Below the pieces are notes generated by a model, which was not told where the DNA came from, did no database searches, and saw only the letters and a list, made by a program, of their open reading frames with translations. A stretch of 64,000 bases of DNA from Pseudomonas mandelii (GTDB lineage: Bacteria; Pseudomonadota; Gammaproteobacteria; Pseudomonadales; Pseudomonadaceae). The stretch covers positions 1 to 64,000 of the forward strand of contig NZ_RCZA01000016.1 of NCBI RefSeq assembly GCF_006438925.1, written 5' to 3'. Positions 39,984-47,993 of the stretch are shown piece after piece (within the stretch, counting starts at the first letter, position 1; every line of letters begins with the position of its first letter). Made by a program: the position numbers and the translations under genes.

Positions 39984-40001
39984 TCAGCGTCTGCTTTAAA
40001 A

Positions 40002-40029
40002 ACAACGCCTCGCTTATGCGGGGCGTTGT
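40002..40029 (+). terminator. Terminator after the FKBP gene
   Basis: ACAACGCC / GGCGTTGT stem-loop 18 bp after the stop; T-run is short. Confidence 0.75.
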
Positions 40030-40233
40030 TGCATCTGGCGTTCAGCGAAGGTAAACAAAGCGAACGGATGCTGTAGGCTGGAGTCATAGCCATTGAGGAC
40101 GCCCGTGCTAGCCGCGCCAGAGCGCCAAGTCAATGAAATCTTGGGTTTTTTTATGTGAGTAAAAAACGCCCGATCTGAGTTGGGCCCTTATGAAACGGGG
40201 CTTTCAGCCATGAAAAGCAGCTCTGTTCACAAG

Positions 40234-40258
40234 GTTATCCACAATTTGTGTGGATAAC
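40234..40258. promoter_or_regulatory. Pair of perfect inverted DnaA boxes
   Basis: TTATCCACA at 40235-40243 and its inverse TGTGGATAA at 40249-40257, inside a 10-bp perfect inverted repeat with a 5-nt spacer (ATTTG). Both match the 9-bp DnaA consensus exactly. The pair ends 18 bp before the YkvA-family start codon, so bound DnaA would sit on its promoter or leader. Role as DnaA-dependent control is inference. Confidence 0.75.
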
Positions 40259-40276
40259 ATTTCAGTGGGAGGAATG

Positions 40277-40732
40277 ATGAAAACACCTTGGAGTTTCGCT
40301 CGTTTCCTGCCTCTGGCCGGACGCCTGCTCGCGCGTGGACGCTTGCCAACCTTACTCTTCGCGGTGGCCAGCAAAGGTGCCAGCCAGGGTAACCGGTTGG
40401 GTAAGCTCAAGGATGATCTACGCCTGTTGCAGGCACTTTGCCTGGCTTACTGGCGCGGAGAATATCGGGCCATCAGCCCAAAAGCCCTGATATCGGTCGT
40501 GGCTGGCCTGATGTACTTCCTTAGTCCGGTGGATGCCATACCGGATTTCATCCCCGTGTTTGGCATGCTCGATGACATCGCGGTGCTGGCATGGCTGATG
40601 AAAGTCCTCGACGACGAACTCAATGCCTTCCGCGCCTGGCGCAAGCGTCAGTTGCCGGAAAAGCTTGCAGTGGTTGAACGCCTGCCCGATACCCCGGAAC
40701 AACTTCTACTTCAGGGTCCGAAAAAAAACTGA
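40277..40732 (+). CDS. YkvA-family (DUF1232) protein
   Basis: 151 residues from the second of two adjacent ATGs, four bases after GGGAGG. Basic N-terminal half, then the DUF1232 core: Y-R-A-I-S-P-K-A-L-I-S-V-V-A-G-L-M-Y-F-L-S-P-V-D-A-I-P-D-F-I-P near 70-100 followed by F-G-M-L-D-D-I-A-V-L-A-W near 102. The core is one or two membrane-associated hydrophobic helices. Molecular function unknown. Its leader holds the inverted DnaA boxes. Confidence 0.85.
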   Translation: MKTPWSFARFLPLAGRLLARGRLPTLLFAVASKGASQGNRLGKLKDDLRLLQALCLAYWRGEYRAISPKALISVVAGLMYFLSPVDAIPDFIPVFGMLDDIAVLAWLMKVLDDELNAFRAWRKRQLPEKLAVVERLPDTPEQLLLQGPKKN

Positions 40733-40845
40733 ATTGATTCAGTCTCATCCATAGATTGATACCCCCGCGACCTTGGCCGCTGTTAGGATTACACTTCTAG
40801 GGAAAAGTGCCGACTCGCTAAGTGTTGTTGTCCTACGGGGTAGTC

Positions 40846-41187
40846 ATGGATATTCAGATAATTACACGCGAAGGAGAGCCTGAGTATGCGGTTCTGCCAT
40901 GGGCTCAGTATCAGGCTCTACTAAAAGCAGCAGGCATCAATGAACAACCGCCGCGGGTCGCCCCAGAGCGTCACGCCGCAACACCAGACCAGATTCTTCC
41001 GGGTCTGGATCAACTACGCAGTTTGCGCGAAGGGAAGGGCATCGCCATCGAGGTGTTGGCCCGCACGGTAGGCATCAGCCCGTCTTATCTGGCCTTGATC
41101 GAAAGTGGTGAGCGTCTACCCGACGCAGCGATTCGCCGCAGCCTGGCCTGGGAGTTGACGGTGCCAGGGTGGAGGGATGAATCGTGA
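40846..41187 (+). CDS. HTH (XRE-type) regulator with antitoxin-like N-terminus
   Basis: 113 residues from ATG 40846. Residues 1-30 (M-D-I-Q-I-I-T-R-E-G-E-P-E-Y-A-V-L-P-W) resemble the short beta-hairpin starts of antitoxin-like proteins. Residues ~60-113 are an XRE helix-turn-helix (L-R-S-L-R-E-G-K-G-I, V-L-A-R-T-V-G-I-S-P-S-Y-L-A-L-I-E-S-G-E-R). The stop overlaps the next start by four bases (GTGA). The gene leads a three-gene operon of unknown purpose; a toxin fold is not evident in the partner. Confidence 0.82.
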   Translation: MDIQIITREGEPEYAVLPWAQYQALLKAAGINEQPPRVAPERHAATPDQILPGLDQLRSLREGKGIAIEVLARTVGISPSYLALIESGERLPDAAIRRSLAWELTVPGWRDES

Positions 41188-41555
41188 GCGTACGCATCAG
41201 TCGTCAACATTGGGACGGGTTGCTGGGCGAACTGGATCAGGCACGCCGCCAGCGTCATCTTCTGACATACCGGGCGTTGCTTGAACGTTTGCAACTGCCC
41301 ACACCGGCCATGCAAACCCTGACCGCCGCCCTTGAACATCTGGCCGCGCTGGACGCCAAGGCCGAGCAGCCATTGCGCAGTTCGCTGGTGATCAGCCAGG
41401 GCGCCAGCCGCCTGCCGCGCACTGGATTCTTTGAATGTGTCGAGCGTTTAGGGCGTTTCTCCGGCCCTTCCGATGGCATCGCCGCAGCGTCCTGGCATGC
41501 CTCGGAAGTGGTGCGGGTGTTCGAGTACGAATACCCCGAATCGGCAGAGGCCTGA
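41184..41555 (+). CDS. Unrecognised protein, middle gene of the HTH/Sel1 operon
   Basis: 123 residues, GTG start overlapping the previous stop. Helical first half (W-D-G-L-L-G-E-L-D-Q-A-R-R-Q-R-H-L-L-T-Y-R-A-L-L-E-R-L), then L-V-I-S-Q-G-A-S-R-L-P-R-T-G-F-F-E-C-V-E-R-L-G-R. The H-L-L-T-Y-R-x-L and L-V-I near the middle resemble small proteins often found beside XRE regulators in Pseudomonas. No signal peptide, no catalytic motif. The following gene starts on the very next base. Confidence 0.7.
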   Translation: MSVRISRQHWDGLLGELDQARRQRHLLTYRALLERLQLPTPAMQTLTAALEHLAALDAKAEQPLRSSLVISQGASRLPRTGFFECVERLGRFSGPSDGIAAASWHASEVVRVFEYEYPESAEA

Positions 41556-41975
41556 GTGTTTCTACGACTCAAGGCGAAGGCCGGTTACTGGCTGGCGCGC
41601 AGGCTGTTTCACTGGTCGTGGTTTGTGCGTCAGCCGCGTGGCTGGAGCTGGCTTGAAGGCCAGTTCGCACGCATGGCGAACCTGGGTGATGTTGGCGCCC
41701 AGAGCTTCTACGGCCACATCCTGACCTTTCGCGGCGTCGGCCTTGGGGCTCGTGAGGAGGGTGTTCGATTGCTGCGCCTGGCGGCGTTGGCGGGGGATGG
41801 CAAAGCGGCGTATCAAGTAGGTGTGATCAGTCTCGCCGGAACGCCGAGCAAGGCGCCGGATGCGGTTGAAGCCGCGCGGTTTTGGGAGATGGCCGCCAAA
41901 GCAGGACATCCGTTGGCGGAGATCAAACTCAAAGAGCTGGAGTCTCGTCACTCCGAGCCTCCAATTACGAATTAA
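41556..41975 (+). CDS. Sel1-repeat protein
   Basis: 139 residues, GTG start immediately after the previous stop codon (TGAGTG). Basic, Trp-rich N-terminus, then two to three Sel1-like repeats: G-D-V-G-A-Q-S-F-Y-G-H near 55, A-G-D-G-K-A-A-Y-Q-V-G near 86 and A-G-H-P-L-A-E-I-K-L near 123, each with the A-x-x-G-x-x-x-A/G spacing. Sel1 solenoids mediate protein contacts. No signal peptide. Together with the two genes before it, a compact co-translated trio. Confidence 0.85.
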   Translation: MFLRLKAKAGYWLARRLFHWSWFVRQPRGWSWLEGQFARMANLGDVGAQSFYGHILTFRGVGLGAREEGVRLLRLAALAGDGKAAYQVGVISLAGTPSKAPDAVEAARFWEMAAKAGHPLAEIKLKELESRHSEPPITN

Positions 41976-41992
41976 GGTTGCCTTAGTTGAAT

Positions 41993-42023
41993 GATCGTTC
42001 CCATGCAGAGCGTGGGAACGATC
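41993..42023. repeat. Short inverted repeat between convergent genes
   Basis: GATCGTTCCCA(T)GC...GCGTGGGAACGATC, arms of about 13 nt, the short GTTCCCACGC-type palindrome that recurs in Pseudomonas intergenic DNA. No T-run, so not a classical terminator. Confidence 0.7.
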
Positions 42024-42034
42024 AAGATCAACAA

Positions 42035-43825
42035 TCACCGCTGCCCGACGAGCAATTCTTCTTCGGCTTCAGGCACCGCCAGGCTATCAATCACATGCAT
42101 GCTATACCCCGGCACATTCTTCGCGTGATGCTTGGCCTGCGATGCCATCTCCGCCAACTGGCTTGCATCGAGTTGTTCACAGGCCTGTGGATGTAAATGC
42201 ACCACGCCGATCGACAGTGACAGTAATGCAAACTCCTGACGCACACCCTGGCGGTTTGGGGCGATGAAGCAGCCGGCTTCCAGATGTTCGCTGCGATAAA
42301 AGCGTCGGCATTGGCTTTGGAAGTCGTCCAGCAACTGGTTCAAGCGTTTGCGCCAGTCTTCCGGGCCGAGTACCAGCAGGAAGTCATCGCCGCCGATATG
42401 GCCGACAAAGTCGCGGGAAGGGTCGACGCGATCATTCAGGCATTGCGCCAGGCACAGCAGGACTTCGTCCCCACGGCCGTAGCCGTAGATGTCGTTGAAG
42501 GGTTTGAAACTGTCGATGTCGACGTAGCAGATCACCGACTCCCGTTGCTGTTGCAGCAGTCGCGACAGGCATTGCTGGATCGGCACGTTGCCCGGCAGCA
42601 GGGTCAGCGGGTTGGCGTAACGGGCTTGCTGGATCTTCAGTTCGGTAATCAGTTTGAGTACGTCGATCACTCGGCCCAGCCCCAGGTAACCGCCGTTGAG
42701 GGTGATGATGAAGTCTTCTTCGATGCGCTGCCGCGCGCGGCTGGTGATCAGGCGACTCACTTGTTGCAACGACTGGCTCATCTCAACGGCGAGGAAGTCA
42801 TCACTCATTAAACGGCTGATCGGCTTGCGGGCGAACAGGTCGGTGGCAAAAGGCTTGAGCAAGGCATCGGAAAGCGAATGCCGGTGGACGATGCCGCAGG
42901 GCTGGCCTTGCTCGTCGAGTACCGCCAGGGAGTTCAGGTTGGCCTGGCGGCGAAAGGCTTCCAGGACGGTGGCGGTCGGTGTATCGCGACCCACTGCCGG
43001 TTGGTCGTTGAGCAGAGCGCTAAGGTCACTGCCTTCATCGTTCAGCGCCACGGCGCAGCTGTCGTGTTTGGGCATCATCGCTCGGGCATCCCGGGGCGGG
43101 TGCTCTTGAGGCCGACAGAGCAGGTAGCCTTGGACCAGATCGACGCCCATCTCGCTCAACACTGCGAGTTCTTCCGATAACTCGATACCTTCTGCGATCA
43201 CTTGTGCCCGTGAGGCCTTGGCAATTTGCAGGATCGAGCCGACAAATTCGCGCTTGAGGGCATCCTGGTGAATGCCGTCGATGAAGTGTCGATCAATCTT
43301 CACGTAGTCCGGACGCAATTCAGACCACAGCCGCAAACTCGAATAGCCTGCGCCCAGATCATCCAGGGCAATGGAAAACCCCATCGCTCGATAGTGATGC
43401 AGCGCGGCTTGCAGCAGCTCGAAATCGTCGGTCGGGGTTTGTTCAGTCAGTTCGATCACCACCTGACTCGGCGGTATGCCGAAATCCTGCAGCAGTTGCA
43501 GGGTGCGACCGGGTTGGTGGGCGGCTTCGAGCAGGGATTCAGGGGAAACGTTGAGGAACAGTTTGCCGGGCAGTTGCTGATCATTGAAGCGTCGGCAGGC
43601 GCTTTGACGGCAAGCGATTTCCAGCTCGCTCAGGCGGCCGGCCTGACGGGCGACGGCGAACAGTGCGAGGGGAGAGTGCAGCGGGCTGTTGGAGGGCCCG
43701 CGACTGAGGGCTTCGTAACCGACAATACGTCGCTCAGAGAGGGAAATGATCGGCTGGAACAAGCTGTGCAAACCGCTTTGAGCCAGTATGGAACTCAAGG
43801 CACTCAGCTGTTCTGTGGTGGTCAT
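42035..43825 (-). CDS. EAL-CBS-GGDEF cyclic-di-GMP protein
   Basis: 596 residues from M-T-T-T-E-Q; a frame extension of 12 residues is possible. Order is unusual, EAL first: E-A-L at 38-40 intact, L-N-V-S-P-E-S, D-D-L-G-A-G-Y-S-S, and I-A-E-G-I-E keep the phosphodiesterase residues. A pair of CBS repeats follows (~270-400, with S-L-A-V-L-D-E-Q-G-Q-P-C-G-I-V). The C-terminal GGDEF domain reads G-G-D-D-F at 478-482, so cyclase activity is doubtful and it may bind GTP or c-di-GMP. Cytoplasmic. It follows prc on the same strand but a strong terminator separates them. Confidence 0.9.
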   Translation of the reverse strand: MTTTEQLSALSSILAQSGLHSLFQPIISLSERRIVGYEALSRGPSNSPLHSPLALFAVARQAGRLSELEIACRQSACRRFNDQQLPGKLFLNVSPESLLEAAHQPGRTLQLLQDFGIPPSQVVIELTEQTPTDDFELLQAALHHYRAMGFSIALDDLGAGYSSLRLWSELRPDYVKIDRHFIDGIHQDALKREFVGSILQIAKASRAQVIAEGIELSEELAVLSEMGVDLVQGYLLCRPQEHPPRDARAMMPKHDSCAVALNDEGSDLSALLNDQPAVGRDTPTATVLEAFRRQANLNSLAVLDEQGQPCGIVHRHSLSDALLKPFATDLFARKPISRLMSDDFLAVEMSQSLQQVSRLITSRARQRIEEDFIITLNGGYLGLGRVIDVLKLITELKIQQARYANPLTLLPGNVPIQQCLSRLLQQQRESVICYVDIDSFKPFNDIYGYGRGDEVLLCLAQCLNDRVDPSRDFVGHIGGDDFLLVLGPEDWRKRLNQLLDDFQSQCRRFYRSEHLEAGCFIAPNRQGVRQEFALLSLSIGVVHLHPQACEQLDASQLAEMASQAKHHAKNVPGYSMHVIDSLAVPEAEEELLVGQR

Positions 43826-43844
43826 GGCTTTCTCTGGCGATAAA

Positions 43845-43896
43845 AAAAGGACTGGGAGCACTCTCTTGGATAAAGAGGGGCTCCCAGTCCTTTATT
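43845..43896 (-). terminator. Terminator of prc
   Basis: Long stem AAAGGACTGGGAGC / GCTCCCAGTCCTTT; read on the minus strand it ends in a run of T. It lies between the prc stop and the EAL-CBS-GGDEF start, so it also insulates that gene. Confidence 0.88.
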
Positions 43897-43974
43897 TCAC
43901 GACAGAATGATGACTGTATGATGACGCTCCGGAGAGCGTCAGCATTAAATTGCCATCATCTTGCTTGTAACAAC

Positions 43975-46056
43975 TTAGTGCTTGGCTACCGCGGTATTGA
44001 GTTTCAGGTAGTCCAACAGAATCCGCCCGGTCTCGCTCAGGTAGGCATCGTCTTCTGGTTTGGTCTTGTCTGGCTCGGCCGCGACGGCGTCTTCATCTTC
44101 TTTCTTCAGCTCTTTGAGCGGCTCTTCACCCTTGGCCTTGCGACGGATGTTTTCCATGGCAAGTTGCTTGGCTTCGATATCGGCGTGTTGTGCACGACGA
44201 TCGGCTTCATTGAGGCTGACGGTTTTTTCTGCCATCAGTTTCTGCGCCAGGGCCAGTTTGTCGCGGATGAACACGAACTCCGCGTCTTTGGCCGAGCGTA
44301 CGTCATGCTCGGACTTGAGCTGCGAAATGTACGGCTTGAACGGGTCGACCGCAGGCTTGATGGCCGCGCGGATGGTGTCCCACGGCATGGCTTCAGGCAG
44401 TGCGCTTTCGCCGATTTCCTTGGTGTCGATGATCGACGGGTAATCGATGTCCGGCAGTACGCCCTGATGCTGGGTGCTCTGGCCGGAAACCCGATAGAAC
44501 TTGGCCAGGGTCAGTTTCAGTTCGCCATGGTTCAGCGGCTGAATGGTCTGCACGGTGCCTTTACCGAAAGTCTGGCCGCCAATGATCAACGCGCGGTGAT
44601 AGTCCTGCATGGCGCCGGCAAAAATCTCCGAAGCCGAGGCAGACAAGCGGTTGACCAGCAACGCCATCGGCCCTTTGTAGAAGGCACCCGGGTTCTCGTC
44701 TTCCAGCACATCGACCCGGCCATCGGCATTACGCACAAGAACGGTTGGACCTTTGTCGATGAACAGACTGGTCAGCTCGGTGGCTTCCTGCAGGGAACCT
44801 CCGCCGTTGTTGCGTAGATCGATGACCACGCCGTCGACCTTGTCTTTCTGCAACTCGGTCAGCAGTTTCTTGACGTCGCGAGTGGTGCTCTTGTAATCCG
44901 GATCGCCAGCACGGAAAGCCTTGAAGTCCAGGTAGAAGGCCGGGATCTCGATGACGCCGAGTTTGTAGTCCTTGCCGTCCTGTTTCAGGTTGAGGACCGA
45001 CTTCTTCACCGCCTGGTCTTCAAGCTTCACCGCTTCGCGGGTGATCGGGACGATCTTGCTGGTCTGGTCGTTCGGCGCATTGCTGGCCGGGATCACTTCC
45101 AGGCGCACCACGGTGCCTTTTGGCCCACGGATCAATTTGACCACTTCGTCCAGGCGCCAGCCGACCACGTCGACCATTTCTTTGTTGCCCTGGGCAACGC
45201 CGATGATCTTGTCGGCCGGTGCGACTTGTTTGGTCTTGTCGGCCGGGCCGGCAGGTACCAGGCGTACGACTTTCACCTGGTCGTTGTCGCTCTGCAACAC
45301 GGCGCCAATGCCCTCGAGGGACAGGCTCATGTTGATGTCGAAGTTCTCCGCGTTATCCGGCGACAGATAGTTGGTGTGCGGGTCGTAGGACATGGCGAAG
45401 GTATTGATGTAAGCCTGGAAGATGTCTTCCGCACGGGTCTGGTCCAGGCGCGTCAATTGGTTCTTGTAGCGCTTGGTCAGGGTTTCCTGAATCTGCTTGG
45501 AGTCCTTGCCCGCGATCCTCTGCCGCAAGATTTCGTCCTTGACGCGTTTGCGCCACAGGTCGTCGAGTTCGGCGGTGGACTTGAGCCAAGGGGCGTCCTT
45601 GCGATCGATCAGCAAGGTTTCCTTGGTGGTGAAGTCGATCTTGTCGACGCCTTTGTTCAACTCGGCAAGGGCGAAGTCCAGACGCGCTTTGACGCGGTCC
45701 AGGTAGCGCTTGTAGATGGTGAACCCGGCGTTCAGGTCGCCGCTTTTGAGGAAGTCGTCAAACTGGGTTTTCCACTTGTCGAATTCGGCAATGTCGCTGG
45801 CCATGAAGTAGCTGCGCGACGGGTCCAGCAGCTTGAGGTAGCTGTCATAGATGATCGCGGAGCGCGCGTCATCGAGCGGCGGCTTGCTGTAGTGATGGCG
45901 CTTTAGCAATTCGACGACGTTCAGGCTGGCGATCACTTCGTCACGATCAGGCTGAAGCTTGTCCCAGCTATTGGCTGCAAACGAATTGGTCGACATCGGC
46001 AACAGACCGATACCAATGAATAGGGCTAGGGCGGTGCTGGGGAAAAAATGCTTCAT
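43975..46056 (-). CDS. prc: Carboxy-terminal processing protease Prc/AlgO
   Basis: 693 residues from M-K-H-F-F-P-S-T, which gives a clear signal peptide (cleavage near F-A-A-N); an 11-residue longer start is possible. Tail-specific protease layout: N-terminal helical domain, PDZ ~235-320 (G-I-G-A-V-L, the A-G-P-A-D region), and S41 catalytic core with G-P-M-A-L-L-V-N-R-L-S-A-S-A-S-E-I-F near 445 (catalytic Ser in S-A-S-E) and T-F-G-K-G-T-V-Q near 480 (catalytic Lys). The Pseudomonas protein (AlgO) cuts C-termini of periplasmic proteins and affects MucA-dependent alginate control. Confidence 0.93.
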   Translation of the reverse strand: MKHFFPSTALALFIGIGLLPMSTNSFAANSWDKLQPDRDEVIASLNVVELLKRHHYSKPPLDDARSAIIYDSYLKLLDPSRSYFMASDIAEFDKWKTQFDDFLKSGDLNAGFTIYKRYLDRVKARLDFALAELNKGVDKIDFTTKETLLIDRKDAPWLKSTAELDDLWRKRVKDEILRQRIAGKDSKQIQETLTKRYKNQLTRLDQTRAEDIFQAYINTFAMSYDPHTNYLSPDNAENFDINMSLSLEGIGAVLQSDNDQVKVVRLVPAGPADKTKQVAPADKIIGVAQGNKEMVDVVGWRLDEVVKLIRGPKGTVVRLEVIPASNAPNDQTSKIVPITREAVKLEDQAVKKSVLNLKQDGKDYKLGVIEIPAFYLDFKAFRAGDPDYKSTTRDVKKLLTELQKDKVDGVVIDLRNNGGGSLQEATELTSLFIDKGPTVLVRNADGRVDVLEDENPGAFYKGPMALLVNRLSASASEIFAGAMQDYHRALIIGGQTFGKGTVQTIQPLNHGELKLTLAKFYRVSGQSTQHQGVLPDIDYPSIIDTKEIGESALPEAMPWDTIRAAIKPAVDPFKPYISQLKSEHDVRSAKDAEFVFIRDKLALAQKLMAEKTVSLNEADRRAQHADIEAKQLAMENIRRKAKGEEPLKELKKEDEDAVAAEPDKTKPEDDAYLSETGRILLDYLKLNTAVAKH

Positions 46057-46237
46057 GCTGATTCGACGCGGGGACAATTGATCACGCATATTAGGCCGTC
46101 TTTGAAGTCGCCGGTACCACTAGTCTCTGTACGAAAACTGCCTGCTAGCTTTCGTATAGGCCCAGGGCCGGTCGCATAATGCAAGAAAGCCCGGCGCTAC
46201 AGCAACGGGCTCAGTCCAGACTCACTATGGAGGCACT

Positions 46238-47200
46238 GTGAAAGCATTGCAAGGCGTTGAAGGTCAAGTGGAGTGGGTTGAAGAGCCCTGTCCTACATGC
46301 GATGTAGGACAAGTTCGGATTCGAGTGGCGGCAGCGGGTCTCAATCGAGCCGATTTGTTACAGAAGGCGGGTCTTTATCCGCCACCGCCGGGAGCCAGTC
46401 AGGTACTGGGTCTTGAGTGTTCGGGGGTAATCAGCGAGGTGGGGCCAGGCTCGTCCTGGCAAGTCGGGGATCGGGTTTGCGCCTTGCTGGCCGGGGGCGG
46501 GATGGCCGAGGAGGTAGTTGTCGACGGACGGCATGTGTTGCCGGTTCCCGAAGGTTTGTCCCTGGCTGAGGCGGCAGCGCTGCCGGAAGTGTATGCGACC
46601 GTTTGGCTGAATTTGTTTCAACTGGCTGCGCTCAAGCCGGGTGAGAAAGTTCTGCTGCACGCCGGAGCAAGTGGAATCGGTTCAGCTGCCATTCAGCTGT
46701 GCAAGGCGTTTGGTAACCCGTGCTGGGTCAGCGTCGGTTCCGCCGAGCGTTTGGCTTACTGCGAAGCGCTGGGCGCCCAAGGTGGGGTCGTGCGCAACGG
46801 GGATCTGGACAGCTTGAGCGACCTGGGGCCGTTCGATGTGATTCTCGACCCGGTGGGCGGCAACTACGCCGCGTTGAATCTGAAACTGATGGCGCTCGAT
46901 GGTCGTTGGGTGCTGATCGGCCTGATGGGCGGTCGTGAGGCGCAGCTGGATCTGGCGCAGGTACTGGCCAAGCGCGTGCAACTGCTGGGTTCGACATTGC
47001 GCAGTCGCGACGATCAGTTCAAGGCGGATCTGTTCAGCGATCTCAGCCAACATGTCTGGCCGCTGTTTGCTGAAGGGCGTTTAAGCCCGCAATTGGCCAA
47101 GACCTTTGCGATCAAGGATGCCGAAGCGGCGTTTGCGGAGTTAGCGACTAATCAGGTGTCGGGAAAGTTGGTGTTGGTGATCGACGAAAGCCTGGTGTAA
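46238..47200 (+). CDS. NAD(P)H-quinone oxidoreductase, zinc-free MDR family
   Basis: 320 residues from GTG 46238 with TGGAGG 7 nt upstream. Quinone-reductase type of the medium-chain dehydrogenase family (PIG3-like): G-L-N-R-A-D-L-L-Q-K-A-G-L-Y-P-P-P-P-G near 32-50, L-G-L-E-C-S-G-V-I, and the NADPH-binding A-G-A-S-G-I-G-S-A-A near 145. The zinc ligands of alcohol dehydrogenases are missing. Detoxifies quinones or reactive aldehydes. Divergent from prc across 180 bp. Confidence 0.9.
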   Translation: MKALQGVEGQVEWVEEPCPTCDVGQVRIRVAAAGLNRADLLQKAGLYPPPPGASQVLGLECSGVISEVGPGSSWQVGDRVCALLAGGGMAEEVVVDGRHVLPVPEGLSLAEAAALPEVYATVWLNLFQLAALKPGEKVLLHAGASGIGSAAIQLCKAFGNPCWVSVGSAERLAYCEALGAQGGVVRNGDLDSLSDLGPFDVILDPVGGNYAALNLKLMALDGRWVLIGLMGGREAQLDLAQVLAKRVQLLGSTLRSRDDQFKADLFSDLSQHVWPLFAEGRLSPQLAKTFAIKDAEAAFAELATNQVSGKLVLVIDESLV

Positions 47201-47205
47201 TCACT

Positions 47206-47293
47206 GTGGGAGCGAGCCTGCTCGCGAAAGCGGACTTACATTCAACACATAAGTTGAATGACACGCCGCCTTCGCGAGCAGGCTCGCTCCCAC
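47206..47293. repeat. REPIN between convergent genes
   Basis: GTGGGAGCGAGCCTGCTCGC ... GCGAGCAGGCTCGCTCCCAC, starting 6 bp after the quinone reductase stop. Confidence 0.92.
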
Positions 47294-47305
47294 AGGGGGT
47301 ATGGG

Positions 47306-47959
47306 TTATTTCCAGATATGGATCGGCCAGCCGGCCTTTTCTGCGTGTTCAAGCAGCGCCGGATCCGGGTTTACCACGTGTGGGAAATCCACCTTCAGCA
47401 GCAACGGCAAATCATTGCGTGAGTCGGAGTAGAAACTGGCGCCTTCAAGGTTTTCCTCTTCGGCATCCAGCCATTCCAGCAAACGCGTGATCTTGCCTTC
47501 GCGGTAGGTCAGCGTGCCAACGGTGTTGCCGCTATAAACCCCATGCGTCACTTCCAGCTCGATGCCGAGAATCTCGTCAATACCCAAACGATCGGCGATT
47601 GGCCTCACCAGATGCGTGCCCGACGCCGAAATCACCAAAATCCGGTCGCCAGCCTTGCGATGGGCCGCAATGGCTTTGGTGGCGTCACTGAAAATGATCG
47701 GCTCGATGAAGTCTTCCACCCAAGGCCCTACCAAATGGTCGACCTCTTCCGGTGTGCGTCCGATCATCGGCTCCAGGCTGAAGGTCATGTACTCCTCCAT
47801 TCTCAGTTTTCCGTGGCTGTAGGCGTCCATCAGTTCGTTGTTCTGACGCATGAACGACTCGGGATCGACCCAACCCAGGCGGCCCATTTGCTCGCTCCAA
47901 AGGGTGGCGCAGTCGCCGTGGATCAGGGTTTCGTCCAAATCAAAAATTGCCAGGGCCAT
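47306..47959 (-). CDS. HAD-IB family phosphatase (SerB-like)
   Basis: 217 residues. HAD motif I F-D-L-D-E-T-L at residues 5-11 (nucleophile Asp6, acid Asp8), motif II V-I-S-A-S-G-T near 109, Lys in R-E-G-K near 155, motif III Y-S-D-S-R-N-D-L-P near 178. The helical cap places it in subfamily IB with phosphoserine phosphatase. It starts 34 bp after the ABC ATPase stop and is likely the last gene of the organophosphorus uptake operon, where it could remove phosphate from an imported ester. Substrate not predictable. Confidence 0.87.
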   Translation of the reverse strand: MALAIFDLDETLIHGDCATLWSEQMGRLGWVDPESFMRQNNELMDAYSHGKLRMEEYMTFSLEPMIGRTPEEVDHLVGPWVEDFIEPIIFSDATKAIAAHRKAGDRILVISASGTHLVRPIADRLGIDEILGIELEVTHGVYSGNTVGTLTYREGKITRLLEWLDAEEENLEGASFYSDSRNDLPLLLKVDFPHVVNPDPALLEHAEKAGWPIHIWK

Positions 47960-47993
47960 CAGTGCGGTTCTCTCTTCAACATCAGCAAAGTCA

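Noticed and set aside
40234..40258. Replication origin at the DnaA boxes
   Set aside because: Only two boxes, no AT-rich unwinding region and no dnaA, dnaN, gyrB, rpmH or parAB nearby.
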